Assembly: GCF_016612865.1 (NCBI RefSeq)
Contig: NZ_JAENZZ010000001.1
Span: 558,001-622,000, forward strand
Length of the DNA: 64,000 bases
DNA from: Blastococcus sp. TML/M2B
GTDB lineage: Bacteria > Actinomycetota > Actinomycetes > Mycobacteriales > Geodermatophilaceae
Direction: 5' to 3'
The notes below the pieces were generated by a model that saw only the letters and a program-made list of their open reading frames with translations, was not told the origin of the DNA and did not search any database. The position numbers and the translations under genes are program-made. This document shows, in pieces, positions 19,074 through 27,367 of this stretch (within the stretch, counting starts at the first letter, position 1; each line of letters opens with the position of its first letter).

Positions 19074-19389
19074 GCCAGGGGAGCGCGAGCACCAGGTCCA
19101 GGTCGTCGGGCGCCGAGCCCTCGCGGACCAGCCGGTTGGGCTGGCGGTGGCCGCACGTCGTGCAGCGGTGGACCACCTGCCAGCCCTTGCCCGACTTCTC
19201 GACCAGCCCGATCGGCTCCATCGGCTGCCGGCACTCGCTGGCGCGGTCGCCGGGCAGTTCGTCGACGTGCAGCGACCACAGGCAGTACGGGCAGTGGTTG
19301 CGGTAGTGCCCGTCGGTGTTGGCGGGCACCGGGATCGCGCAGTGCACGCACGCGAAGCCGGTGTTCTCTGCCCGACGCGAGCGGGTCAC
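19069..19389 (-). CDS. RNHCP-domain zinc-ribbon protein
   Basis: A small 106-residue protein named after its motif: HYRNHCPYCLWSLHVDELPG is present, with further cysteine pairs in FACVHC and HRCTTCGHRQPNR. Six or more cysteines in CxxC pairs suggest a double zinc ribbon, so it may bind nucleic acid. Function unknown in the family. The GTG start is at 19387-19389; it lies eight bases downstream of the greA stop and is probably co-transcribed with greA. Confidence 0.82.
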   Translation of the reverse strand: MTRSRRAENTGFACVHCAIPVPANTDGHYRNHCPYCLWSLHVDELPGDRASECRQPMEPIGLVEKSGKGWQVVHRCTTCGHRQPNRLVREGSAPDDLDLVLALPWL

Positions 19390-19397
19390 GGTGCGGG

Positions 19398-19901
19398 TCA
19401 GGGGACGAAGGGCTCGACGCCGACGACCTCGACGGTCATGTCGCGGCCGTTGGGCGCCTGGTAGGTCACCGTCGCGCCCGGCGCGGCACCCATGATCGCC
19501 GCACCCAGCGCCGACTCAGGGGAGTAGACGGTCAGGTCGGTGGTGCCGGCGATCTCGCGCGAGCCGAGCAGGAACTTCTCGGTGTCGTCGTCGCCGGCGA
19601 AGCGGATGGTGATGACGGTGCCGAGGGCGGCGTTCGTCGCCGTCGAGGGCGGCTCGCCGACACGTGCCTTGCGCAGCAGGTCGGTGAGCTGCCGGATGCG
19701 GCCCTCCTGCTTGCCCTGCTCGTCCTTGGCGGCGTGGTAGCCGCCGTTCTCCTTGAGGTCGCCCTCTTCGCGGCGCGCGTTGATCTCGGCGGCCATGGCC
19801 GGACGGTTCGCCACCAGCTGGTCGAGCTCGGCCTTGAGGCGGTCGTAGGCGTCCTGCGTCAGCCAGACGCCCTGGTCCTGCTCGTCAGTGGGGGTGGACA
19901 C
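19398..19901 (-). CDS. greA: transcription elongation factor GreA
   Basis: Rescues backtracked RNA polymerase by stimulating transcript cleavage. It has 167 residues. The N-terminal coiled coil carries the acidic tip EEGDLKENGGYHAAKDEQGK, and the C-terminal FKBP-like domain has SPESALGAAIMGAAPGATVTY. The GTG at 19899-19901 is chosen because AGGAG stands six bases before it. Upstream, TAGCTT on the minus strand (19963-19968) is a possible -10 box. The gene is divergent from mca, as in mycobacteria. Confidence 0.93.
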   Translation of the reverse strand: MSTPTDEQDQGVWLTQDAYDRLKAELDQLVANRPAMAAEINARREEGDLKENGGYHAAKDEQGKQEGRIRQLTDLLRKARVGEPPSTATNAALGTVITIRFAGDDDTEKFLLGSREIAGTTDLTVYSPESALGAAIMGAAPGATVTYQAPNGRDMTVEVVGVEPFVP

Positions 19902-20145
19902 GACGGACTCCTGAGAATCGGGAGGCCGCCCCCGTGCGGGGACGGCCGGTGGACGAACGGCCAAGCTAACACCGGGCTCGGGCCGCATGCACGGATCCGG
20001 GGCGGCCCCCGGAGATGCGGAACGCTACCGGATCGGGCGTGACCGAGAGCACATCTCCCCCGTCCGGGGGACCGACCAGCGCGGTCTCGGACCGCGCGCC
20101 GGGAGCACCCACCGGCATTCCGCCGGGACGGGGGATGATGCACCG

Positions 20146-21033
20146 GTGACCCGACCCGACCAGCTGCGCCTGCTCGCCGTCCACGCCCATCCGGACGACG
20201 AGTCGAGCAAGGGCGCCGCCACCATGGCCAAGTACGTCGCCGAGGGGGTGCGCGTCATGGTCGCCACCTGCACCGGTGGCGAGCGCGGCTCCGTGCTCAA
20301 CCCGGCGATGGACCGTCCCGAGGTGTGGGAGCGGCTGCCGCAGATCCGCGCCGAGGAGATGGCCAAGGCCCGCGACATCCTCGGCATCGAGCAGGAGTTC
20401 CTCGGCTTCGTCGACTCCGGCCTGCCCGAGGGCGACCCGCTGCCCCCGCTGCCGGAGGGCTGCTTCGCGCTCGTGCCGGTCGAGGAGGCCGCCGCGCCGC
20501 TCGTGGCGCTGATCCGCCGGTTCAAGCCGCAGGTCGTCACCACCTACGACGAGCGCGGCGGCTACCCGCACCCCGACCACATCAAGACGCACGAGATCTC
20601 GATGCACGCCTTCGAGGCGGCCGGCGATCCGGACCGGTACCCGGAGCTCGGCGAGCCCTGGCAGCCGAGCAAGCTCTACTACCACATGAGCTTCACGCTG
20701 CCCCGGACGAAGGCGCTGCACGAGGCGATCCTCGCCACGGGGGCGGAGTCGCCGTACACGGAGTGGCTGGCGAACTGGGACCCGGCCCGCGACATGTCGC
20801 ACCGGGTCACGACCCGGGTGCCGTGCGGGGAGTACTTCGCCGTCCGCGACGCCGCGCTCATCGCGCACGCCACCCAGATCGACCCGCTGGGCCGCTGGTT
20901 CGCCTGCCCGATCGAGACCCAGCAGCAGATCTGGCCGACCGAGGACTACGAGCTGGCCCGGTCCCTGGTCGACGCACCCTCGCCGGAGGACGACCTGTTC
21001 GCCGGCCTGCGCAGCGAGGTGGGAGTCCGATGA
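20146..21033 (+). CDS. mca: mycothiol S-conjugate amidase
   Basis: A zinc amidase that cleaves mycothiol conjugates of toxins into a mercapturic acid and GlcN-Ins; it is part of actinobacterial thiol detoxification. The 295 residues contain the zinc motif AVHAHPDDESSKGAA and the distal ligand in GGYPHPDHIKTHEIS. The GTG at 20146 is chosen because homology begins at RLLAVHAHPDDE soon after; upstream sequence is not protein-like. It overlaps the membrane protein gene by four bases. Together with the isomerase-like gene at 22200, it shows the organism uses mycothiol. Confidence 0.93.
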   Translation: MTRPDQLRLLAVHAHPDDESSKGAATMAKYVAEGVRVMVATCTGGERGSVLNPAMDRPEVWERLPQIRAEEMAKARDILGIEQEFLGFVDSGLPEGDPLPPLPEGCFALVPVEEAAAPLVALIRRFKPQVVTTYDERGGYPHPDHIKTHEISMHAFEAAGDPDRYPELGEPWQPSKLYYHMSFTLPRTKALHEAILATGAESPYTEWLANWDPARDMSHRVTTRVPCGEYFAVRDAALIAHATQIDPLGRWFACPIETQQQIWPTEDYELARSLVDAPSPEDDLFAGLRSEVGVR

Positions 21034-21353
21034 GCACCGCCGTCCAGACCGTCCTGGCCGCCGACCAGCTGCCCGAGGACGTCGGCAAGGCCGGCCCGCT
21101 CGGGCTGCTGCTGATCGTCGTGCTCCTGATCGCCACGGCGCTGCTGGTGAAGTCGATGTCCGGGCACCTCAAGAAGCTGCCGCGCAGCTTCGACCCGGAG
21201 GACGAGGTGCTCGTCCCCGACGACCTCTCCGGCCTCGATGCACGCGACGAGCCGGGTCAGGAGCTGCTGGACACGCTGCGCCGGGCGCCGCTGGCGATCG
21301 AGCCGCCGCGCGACGGCGACACCCGGCCGGAGAACCCCTCGGCCCAGGGCTGA
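21030..21353 (+). CDS. small single-pass membrane protein behind mca
   Basis: A 107-residue protein with one membrane helix (GPLGLLLIVVLLIATALLV) followed by HLKKLPRSFDPEDE and an acidic disordered tail. The ATG overlaps the mca stop (ATGA). Mycobacteria have a comparable small membrane protein directly after mca (Rv1083). Function unknown; the coupling suggests a link to mycothiol metabolism or just conserved order. Confidence 0.8.
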   Translation: MSTAVQTVLAADQLPEDVGKAGPLGLLLIVVLLIATALLVKSMSGHLKKLPRSFDPEDEVLVPDDLSGLDARDEPGQELLDTLRRAPLAIEPPRDGDTRPENPSAQG

Positions 21354-21512
21354 TGCGGGCCGGTCAGGGTGACGTCGCGCCGGCGGGAGCGGCCCCGGTA
21401 CCACAGCAGGGGCCCCGGCGCCGTTCGCCGCAGGCGGAACGAGGGGGCTGCCCTCCCCGGCTGATCGGCCTACGCGCGTAAGCGTGTAATCACCGCTGCC
21501 GAGGAGGCCGCC

Positions 21513-22130
21513 ATGCACGCATCCCGATTCGCCGATGTCGGCCCGGACCTCGCCGCCGCCTTCCGCCGCGGACGCGGCCGCGGGCCGGGTGGCCGTGGGC
21601 AGGGTGGCCGTGGGCAGGACGCACCCCCGGTGGAGCGCGCCGAGGTGGCCGGCTGGTTCGCCGGCCGGCTGCCCGATGCCTGGTTCACCGGGCCGGTCGA
21701 GCTGGTCATCGACCGGGACGAGATCGCCGTCATCGGCACGCTGCCCGAGCCCGCCGCGGGTGAGGGGGACCCCGCCGCCGCGCAGGCCGGCCGGATCGCC
21801 CGCTTCCGCGAGGACACCCGCCGCGAGCGGATGGCGATCGCCGACGCAGCGCAGGAGCGGTACGGCCGCTCCGTGGCGTGGGGCGCCGCCTGCGGCGGCA
21901 CCCGTGAGGTCTTCACCACCCTCTCGGTTCCGGTGATGACCCGGCTGCGCCAGCCCGAGCGGCTCGTCCTCGACACCCTCGTGGACGCCGGCGTCGCCCG
22001 GTCCCGCTCGGAGGCGCTGGTCTGGGCGGTCCGCCTGGTCGGCAGCAACGCCGAGGAGTGGCTGGCCGAGCTGCGGGCGGCCATGGCCTCGGTCGAGGAG
22101 GTCCGGGCGCGGGGGCCTCAGGCGGGGTGA
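21513..22130 (+). CDS. hypothetical protein with ribbon-helix-helix-like C terminus
   Basis: A 205-residue protein I cannot name. A low-complexity head (RRGRGRGPGGRGQGGRGQ) is followed by a compact domain beginning PDAWFTGPVELVIDRDEIAVI. The C-terminal part, VLDTLVDAGVARSRSEALVWAV, resembles the helix-turn-helix half of a CopG/ribbon-helix-helix fold. ATG 21513 is preceded by GAGGAGG. The upstream gap (21354-21512) contains a 10-bp palindrome TACGCGCGTA at 21471-21480, a possible operator. The stop codon lies in the first of three 26-base repeats. Confidence 0.7.
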   Translation: MHASRFADVGPDLAAAFRRGRGRGPGGRGQGGRGQDAPPVERAEVAGWFAGRLPDAWFTGPVELVIDRDEIAVIGTLPEPAAGEGDPAAAQAGRIARFREDTRRERMAIADAAQERYGRSVAWGAACGGTREVFTTLSVPVMTRLRQPERLVLDTLVDAGVARSRSEALVWAVRLVGSNAEEWLAELRAAMASVEEVRARGPQAG

Positions 22131-22196
22131 TGGACGCGAGGCCGCAGGCGGGGTGATGGGCGAGGCGCCGCAGGCGGGGAGGTCTGCGAGGCTGCG
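22119..22196. repeat. three imperfect 26-base tandem repeats
   Basis: CAGGCGGGG-led units start at 22119, 22145 and 22171, each with GATG or GGTC and CGAGGC in register. The array runs from the last codons of the 21513 gene up to the ATG of the next gene (22200), so it forms that gene's 5' region. Confidence 0.65.
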
Positions 22197-22199
22197 CGG

Positions 22200-22865
22200 A
22201 TGACCGACCGTCTGGACCTGCTGCGCACCGCGTACGCGGATCTCGCCGGGCTGCTGCACGACCTGGCCGCGGACGGCGAGGCGTGGGCACCCACCGGCTG
22301 CCGCGGGTGGGCCGTGCACGACCTCGCCTTCCACCTCCTCGGGGACGCGCGGCGGGCGCTGGTCGGCCTGGCCACCCCCGCGCCCGGGCCCGCCGACCGC
22401 GACGCGGTCACCTACTGGGGCGCCTGGTCGCCGCCGGAGCCCGGCGACGACGAGGCGCTGCGCCGGACCCGGGCGGTCGCGAGCACCGCCGTGGACTTCC
22501 CCGACCTGGTCGAGGACTACGCCGAGGTCGCCGCGGCGGTGCTGGTGGCGGCCGGGCGGGTGCCCGCGGGAGAGCTGGTCCGCACCCAGGGCTGGGTGAT
22601 GGAGGTCGAGGACCTGCTGGCCACGCTCGTGGTGGAGGCGGCCGTGCACCACCTCGACCTGGTCGCCCACCTGGACCGGCCGGGGCCGGGACCCGGCCCG
22701 CTGGCCGAGGTCCGCCGCGTCCTCGAAGGGCTGCTGGACGGGTCGCTCCCGTCGCGGTGGGACGACGTCACCGCCGCCCGCCGCGGCACGGGGCGTGAGC
22801 CGCTGACCGACGAGGACCGGGCGGAGCTCGGAGTGCGGGCGGGTGCGTTCCCCCTGTTCGGCTGA
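22200..22865 (+). CDS. mycothiol-dependent maleylpyruvate isomerase-like (DinB fold) protein
   Basis: A 221-residue four-helix protein of the DinB/MDMPI_N superfamily, whose members use mycothiol as cofactor. Histidine-containing helices AVHDLAFHLLGDARRAL and VVEAAVHHLDLVAHLD fit the three-His metal site of the fold, as does CRGWAVHDL after the first helix. Substrate cannot be assigned; the family includes maleylpyruvate isomerase and many uncharacterised members. ATG 22200 lies directly after a 26-base tandem repeat. Confidence 0.75.
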   Translation: MTDRLDLLRTAYADLAGLLHDLAADGEAWAPTGCRGWAVHDLAFHLLGDARRALVGLATPAPGPADRDAVTYWGAWSPPEPGDDEALRRTRAVASTAVDFPDLVEDYAEVAAAVLVAAGRVPAGELVRTQGWVMEVEDLLATLVVEAAVHHLDLVAHLDRPGPGPGPLAEVRRVLEGLLDGSLPSRWDDVTAARRGTGREPLTDEDRAELGVRAGAFPLFG

Positions 22866-22907
22866 GCGCGTGCGGCGTCGGTCGGCCGACCAGGGACACT
22901 GGGCGAC

Positions 22908-24158
22908 GTGCTCGCCAGTCCCGTCCCCGCCGCGACCGACGTCCTCGTGGTGGGAGCGGGCCCGGCCGGCTCCGCCGCCGCTGCCTGGGCCGCCCGCGCG
23001 GGACGCGAGGTCGTCCTCGCCGATGCTGCCGTCTTCCCGCGCGACAAGACCTGCGGCGACGGCCTGACCCCGCGCGCGGTCGCCGAGCTGGACCGGCTCG
23101 ATCTCGGCGACTGGGCGCGCGGCAGGGCGCGCAACCGCGGGCTGCGGGCCGCCGGCTTCGGCCGCGAGTGGCAGCTGCCCTGGCCCGGCGGCGACCTGCC
23201 CGACCACGGCAGCGCCGTCCCGCGCACCGAGCTCGACGCGCGGATCCGGCAGGTGGCCCTGGACGACGGCGTCACGGCGGTGGACGGCGCCCGAGCGGTC
23301 GACGTCGAGCGCGACGGCGAGGAGGTCCGCGGCGTCGTGTTCGAGCTGGCCGACGGGACGCGCAGCACGGTGGCGTGCCGGAGGCTCGTCGTCGCCGACG
23401 GGGTGCGCTCCCCGCTGGGCCGGGTGCTCGGCCGCGAGTGGCACCGGGACACCGCCTACGGCGTGGCCGCGCGCGGCTACGTGCGCTCGTCCCGCAGCGA
23501 CGACGAGTGGATCTCCTCCCACCTCGAGCTGCGCGGGGTCGAGGGCGAGCTGCTGTCGGGCTACGGGTGGGTGTTCCCGCTCGGCGCGGAGGCGGGCGAG
23601 GTCAACATCGGCGTCGGCACCCTGGCCACCTCGCGTCGGCCCGCCGGGGTGCAGCTCAAGGCCCTGCTGGAGAGCTACACCGACGCCCGCCGGGAGGAGT
23701 GGGGCATCGACGGCGACGTCCGGCTCCCGGCCTCGGCGCTCCTGCCGATGGGCGGAGCGGTCTCGGGCGTGGCCGGGCGCAACTGGGCGCTGGTCGGCGA
23801 CGCCGCGGGCTGCGTGAACCCGCTCAACGGCGAGGGCATCGACTACGGCCTGGAGACCGGCCGGACGGTCGTGGAGCTGCTCGACGAGCCCGACTGGTCG
23901 GCGGCGTGGCCCGAGACGCTGCGCCGGCACTACGGCGAGGCCTTCTCCATCGCGCGGCGGCTGGCCGGGCTGCTCACCATCCCGCGCTTCCTGCCCGCAG
24001 CCGGGCCGGTGGGCATGCGGTCGCGCCCGCTGATGACCGTCGCGCTGCGGGTCATGGGCAACCTCGTCACCGACGCCGACCGCGACCTCACCGCGCGCCT
24101 GTGGCGGGCCGCGGGCCGGCTGTCGGTGCGGCTGGACGACCGGCCGCCGTTCAGCTGA
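22908..24158 (+). CDS. geranylgeranyl reductase-family FAD oxidoreductase (MenJ-like)
   Basis: A 416-residue flavoprotein that saturates isoprenoid double bonds. The N-terminal dinucleotide fold is VLVVGAGPAGSAAAAWAARAG. DKTCGDGLTPRAV is the family motif, and the second FAD block is WALVGDAAGCVNPLNGEGID. In mycobacteria the related MenJ (Rv0561c) reduces one menaquinone side-chain unit, and actinobacteria usually carry partly hydrogenated menaquinones. MenJ function is therefore a reasonable inference, although the nuo neighbours are absent here. The GTG start at 22908 follows GACACT, a weak leaderless -10 box. Confidence 0.82.
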   Translation: MLASPVPAATDVLVVGAGPAGSAAAAWAARAGREVVLADAAVFPRDKTCGDGLTPRAVAELDRLDLGDWARGRARNRGLRAAGFGREWQLPWPGGDLPDHGSAVPRTELDARIRQVALDDGVTAVDGARAVDVERDGEEVRGVVFELADGTRSTVACRRLVVADGVRSPLGRVLGREWHRDTAYGVAARGYVRSSRSDDEWISSHLELRGVEGELLSGYGWVFPLGAEAGEVNIGVGTLATSRRPAGVQLKALLESYTDARREEWGIDGDVRLPASALLPMGGAVSGVAGRNWALVGDAAGCVNPLNGEGIDYGLETGRTVVELLDEPDWSAAWPETLRRHYGEAFSIARRLAGLLTIPRFLPAAGPVGMRSRPLMTVALRVMGNLVTDADRDLTARLWRAAGRLSVRLDDRPPFS

Positions 24159-24198
24159 TCCCCCTGCGCCACGCCGGGGCGGGCCCCGGTGCGCCCAC

Positions 24199-24221
24199 TA
24201 GTGCGCAGTGCGCAGTACCGT
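24199..24221 (+). promoter_or_regulatory. operator overlapping the -10 box of the PadR gene
   Basis: TAgTGCGCAgTGCGCAgTA at 24199-24217 is a 19-base palindrome apart from the three lower-case positions. Its right end overlaps TACCGT (24216-24221), a TANNNT -10 box. The PadR start is 26 bases downstream. This is the expected place for autorepression by the PadR protein. The assignment is inferred from position and symmetry. Confidence 0.5.
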
Positions 24222-24246
24222 CCGTGCCACCGGACCGGAGGTATAG

Positions 24247-24582
24247 GTGGACACGACACAGCTGCTCAAGGGCGTGCTGGACCTCGCCGTCCTCGCCGTC
24301 CTCGACGACGAGGACGGCTACGGCTACGACGTCGTCCGGCGGCTGCGCGCCGCCGGGCTGGACGACGTCGCGGACGCCTCCGTGTACGGGACGCTGCGCC
24401 GGCTGTTCGCCGCCGGGCACCTCACGTCCTACGTCGTCCCCTCCGTCGAGGGGCCGCACCGCAAGTACTACGGCCTGAACGCCTCGGGCCGCGCCGAGCT
24501 GGACGCCGCGGCGAAGACCTGGTCGGGGTTCGCCGACACGATGGCGGCCCTGCTGGCCGCCCGGAAGGAGGTGGCGGCATGA
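24247..24582 (+). CDS. PadR-family transcriptional regulator
   Basis: A 111-residue DNA-binding protein with a winged helix. Typical PadR stretches are LLKGVLDLAVLAVLDDEDGYGYDV at the start (a chain of helices), SVYGTLRRLFAAGHL (recognition helix) and the wing GPHRKYYGLNASG. The GTG at 24247 has GGAGG nearby. It overlaps the HAAS gene by four bases, the standard PadR-HAAS pairing in which the membrane partner senses the envelope. A palindrome covers its own -10 box. Confidence 0.9.
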   Translation: MDTTQLLKGVLDLAVLAVLDDEDGYGYDVVRRLRAAGLDDVADASVYGTLRRLFAAGHLTSYVVPSVEGPHRKYYGLNASGRAELDAAAKTWSGFADTMAALLAARKEVAA

Positions 24583-25625
24583 CCGCCGACCCGCACGCCG
24601 GGCCCGACGTCGAGGTGCGTGCCTACGCCCGCCAGGTGCGCGCCGCGCTGGCGGACCTGCCGGCCGCGCGCGTGGCCGAGCTGCTGGAGGACCTGGAGGA
24701 GCACCTCGTCGAGGTCGCCGCCGAGGGTGGCGAACCGCTGGCCGACCGGCTCGGACCCGCGTCCGGGTACGCGGCCGAGCTGCGCCGCTCCGCCGGTCTG
24801 GGTGAGCCGCCCGCGGCCGGTGCCCCGGCCGGGCCGGCGCGCACCCCCTGGCACGCCGAGCTGACCGCCGGCCTCGCCCGGGCGCAGCGCTCCCGGCCCT
24901 GGCTCGCGGTGCAGGAGTTCCTGCCCGAACTGCGGCCCGCCTGGTGGGTGGTGCGCGCCTGGGCGGCCCTGGTGGCCCTCGACGCGCTGCTGCTCGGCAG
25001 CACGTCGTTCCCGGTGCCGACGTTCGGCACCAGCCCGCTGATCGGTCTGCTGCTGACGGGCGCCGCCGTCACGTGGTCGGTGCGGCGCGGCCTGCGCGTG
25101 CGGGAGGACCCCTCCCTGGGCCGGGCCCGGCTCGCGGTGGCCGGGAACGCGGCCCTGGCGCTGCTCGCGCTGGTGGCGGTCTTCGGCGCGGGCGGCCAGC
25201 CGGAGCCGGCCATGGCCTCCTACCCCGGGCCCGAGCCCGGAGACGCGGAGCTGGCGCACGAGGACGGCACGCCGATCACCAACATCCACCCGTACTCGTC
25301 GACCGGCGAGCCGCTCGAGGGCGTGCTGCTCTACGACCAGGACGGCCGGCCGATCGACAACCTGGCGGAGTACACCGAGGACGGCGACGAGGTGCAGCGC
25401 ATCGACGCCGACCCGCCCGCGCCGGCCAACGCCTTCCCGCAGCGGCAGCGGGTGCTGACCTGGGACGAGTTCGGCCGCGAGACCTGGGTCGAGCAGGGTC
25501 CCGCACCCGTGGACCCCGCACCCGTGGAGCCGGCCCCCGTGGACCCCGCCCCCGTGGAGCCGGAGCCGGTGGTGCCCACGCCTGTGCAGCCGGTGCCTGC
25601 GCCCCCGGCGGAGCCGACGCCCTAG
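24579..25625 (+). CDS. HAAS-domain membrane protein with repeat tail
   Basis: A 348-residue partner of PadR. The first 65 residues are helical HAAS/DUF1700-like (YARQVRAALADLP, VAELLEDLEEHLVEVAAEG, then a glycine-flanked second half). Three membrane helices follow (about 120-215) and then an extracytoplasmic region with YDQDGRPIDN. The C terminus is a proline-rich tail built from two copies of APVDPAPVEP and variants, encoded by a 30-base DNA repeat. The ATG overlaps the PadR stop. The tail may span the cell wall. Its role with PadR is inferred from the pairing. Confidence 0.8.
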   Translation: MTADPHAGPDVEVRAYARQVRAALADLPAARVAELLEDLEEHLVEVAAEGGEPLADRLGPASGYAAELRRSAGLGEPPAAGAPAGPARTPWHAELTAGLARAQRSRPWLAVQEFLPELRPAWWVVRAWAALVALDALLLGSTSFPVPTFGTSPLIGLLLTGAAVTWSVRRGLRVREDPSLGRARLAVAGNAALALLALVAVFGAGGQPEPAMASYPGPEPGDAELAHEDGTPITNIHPYSSTGEPLEGVLLYDQDGRPIDNLAEYTEDGDEVQRIDADPPAPANAFPQRQRVLTWDEFGRETWVEQGPAPVDPAPVEPAPVDPAPVEPEPVVPTPVQPVPAPPAEPTP

Positions 25626-25632
25626 CCCTGGC

Positions 25633-26448
25633 TCAGGTCAGCGGCGAGTTGTACATCGCGAAGTAGACGGCGATGTAGTGGCAGATCGCGGCGACGACGG
25701 TCATCGCGTGGAACACCTCGTGGTAGCCGAACGTCCCCGGCCAGGGGTTGGGCTTCTTCACGCCGTAGGCGATGCCGCCGAGGGTGTAGAGCACCCCGCC
25801 GACCGCCAGCAGCACCAGCGAGGCGACGCCCGCGAAGTGCAGGATGTCGGTCAGGACGAACACCGCGACCCAGCCCAGGGCGATGTAGAGCGGCACCCCC
25901 ACCCAGCGCGGCGCGGTCGGCCAGGTCATCTTCAGCGTCACGCCGCAGAGCGCCCCGATCCACACCACGGCCAGCACCCAGAACCCGGTCACCTGGTCGA
26001 CGGCGAGCAGCGCGAACGGCGTGTAGGTGCCGGCGATGAACAGGAAGATCATCGAGTGGTCGAGCCGCTTCATGATCCGCCAGCCGCGCGGTGACCAGCG
26101 GCGGCGGTGGTACAGGGCGCTGACGCCGAACAGCCCGCAGATGGCGAGGCAGTAGAGGGTGACCGAGAGGCCGGCGCGGGCGCTCTCGACGTAGGCCAGC
26201 GGGATCAGCACCGCGCCCGCGACGATCGCGCCGAAGAACGAGAAAAGGTGCAGCCAGCCGCGCATCCGGGGCCGGGTGTCGGGGTGGTTCCAGTCCGGGT
26301 CGGCGAAGTCCTCGGCGGTCCACGCGCGCTCGACCTGCGCACCCTCCTCGAGGACGGCGGCGACCGCCTGGCCGCGCGGCGCCTCGAGCTCGGCGCTGTC
26401 GGCCTCCACCCGGACGGGTTCGCGATCGGGGGGTGACGGGGTGGTCAT
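25633..26448 (-). CDS. trhA: hemolysin III/TrhA-family membrane protein
   Basis: A 271-residue seven-helix protein of the PAQR superfamily. Zinc-site motifs are visible: VSALYHRRRW and KRLDHSMIFLFIAGTYTPF, then GYHEVFHAMTVVAAICHYIA near the end. Bacterial members affect membrane lipid homeostasis; the haemolysin name is historic. A 60-residue acidic cytoplasmic head precedes the first helix. It is convergent with the HAAS gene (7 bases apart) and divergent from uppS, as Rv1085c is from Rv1086. Confidence 0.9.
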   Translation of the reverse strand: MTTPSPPDREPVRVEADSAELEAPRGQAVAAVLEEGAQVERAWTAEDFADPDWNHPDTRPRMRGWLHLFSFFGAIVAGAVLIPLAYVESARAGLSVTLYCLAICGLFGVSALYHRRRWSPRGWRIMKRLDHSMIFLFIAGTYTPFALLAVDQVTGFWVLAVVWIGALCGVTLKMTWPTAPRWVGVPLYIALGWVAVFVLTDILHFAGVASLVLLAVGGVLYTLGGIAYGVKKPNPWPGTFGYHEVFHAMTVVAAICHYIAVYFAMYNSPLT

Positions 26449-26549
26449 GGGCCGAGGTTACGGAGCCGTAGGTCCGGCGTCATCCGCACCGCATGTGAGC
26501 TTGCTGCCAGGGGAGCCGTGCCGCCCCCACGGGGACGCCGGCCGGGGCC

Positions 26550-26555
26550 TAGGGT
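26550..26555 (+). promoter_or_regulatory. -10 box of uppS, leaderless
   Basis: TAGGGT ends eight bases before the GTG start at 26564. There is no clear Shine-Dalgarno sequence before the GTG. This matches the leaderless arrangement seen at eno and the ABC genes. Confidence 0.5.
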
Positions 26556-26563
26556 GAGCGGTC

Positions 26564-27343
26564 GTGGGTGTGCGGCGCAGCGTCCGGGACGCGCTGACCC
26601 GTGTCTACGAGTACCGGCTGGCCCGTGCCCTCGTCGGCGCGGAGCTCCCGCGGCACGTCGGCGTGATCATGGACGGCAACCGGCGCTGGGCCCGCTCGAT
26701 CGGCCTGGAGGACGTCGCCCACGGGCACCGCCGCGGCGCCAGCAAGATCGTGGACCTGCTGGGCTGGTGCGACGACGCCGGCGTGCAGGTGGTCACGCTG
26801 TTCATGCTCTCCACCGACAACCTGCGCCGCCCCGAGCCGGAGCTCAGCGCGCTGCTGCGGATCATCGAGGACGTCGCCGCGGATCTCGCCGGCCCGGGCC
26901 GCCGGTGGCGGATCAACTCGATGGGCGCCTCGGAGGTGCTGCCGCCGGAGACCGTCGCCGTCCTCAAGCAGGCGGAGGAGGACACCCGGGACCGGCCGGG
27001 CGCCGTGGTGAACCTCGCCGTCGGCTACGGCGGGCGGCGGGAGATCGCCGACGCGGTGCGCTCGCTGCTGGCCGAGCACGCGGCCCGCGGCACGTCGCTG
27101 GACGACCTGGTCGAGGCCCTCGAGGTCGAGCACATCGCCGAGCACCTCTACACCCGCGGCCAGCCCGACTGCGACCTGGTGATCCGGACCAGCGGCGAGC
27201 AGCGGATGTCGGGGTTCCTGCTCTGGCAGACGGCGAACGCCGAGTTCCACTTCACCGACGTCTACTGGCCGGACTTCCGCCGGGTGGACTTCCTGCGTGC
27301 GCTGCGCGACTACTCGGCCCGGCACCGCCGCTTCGGCGAGTAG
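26564..27343 (+). CDS. uppS: Z-isoprenyl diphosphate synthase (UppS family)
   Basis: Cis-prenyltransferase of 259 residues making a polyprenyl diphosphate for cell-wall lipid carriers. The catalytic block HVGVIMDGNRRWARSIG and FMLSTDNLRRP are intact. NLAVGYGGRREI and the C-terminal DLVIRTSGEQRMSGFLLWQT are also intact. Its closest positional match is Rv1086 (E,Z-farnesyl diphosphate synthase), which also stands divergent from a hemolysin III gene, so the product may be short-chain. The GTG start follows a leaderless -10 box. Confidence 0.92.
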   Translation: MGVRRSVRDALTRVYEYRLARALVGAELPRHVGVIMDGNRRWARSIGLEDVAHGHRRGASKIVDLLGWCDDAGVQVVTLFMLSTDNLRRPEPELSALLRIIEDVAADLAGPGRRWRINSMGASEVLPPETVAVLKQAEEDTRDRPGAVVNLAVGYGGRREIADAVRSLLAEHAARGTSLDDLVEALEVEHIAEHLYTRGQPDCDLVIRTSGEQRMSGFLLWQTANAEFHFTDVYWPDFRRVDFLRALRDYSARHRRFGE

Positions 27344-27367
27344 CCGCGGGCTGCCAGACTGCTGCGC

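Noticed and set aside
20946..23930. 994-codon open frame on the minus strand across mca, the isomerase-like gene and the reductase
   Set aside because: Spans several real genes in antisense; no protein-like pattern. Shadow of codon bias.
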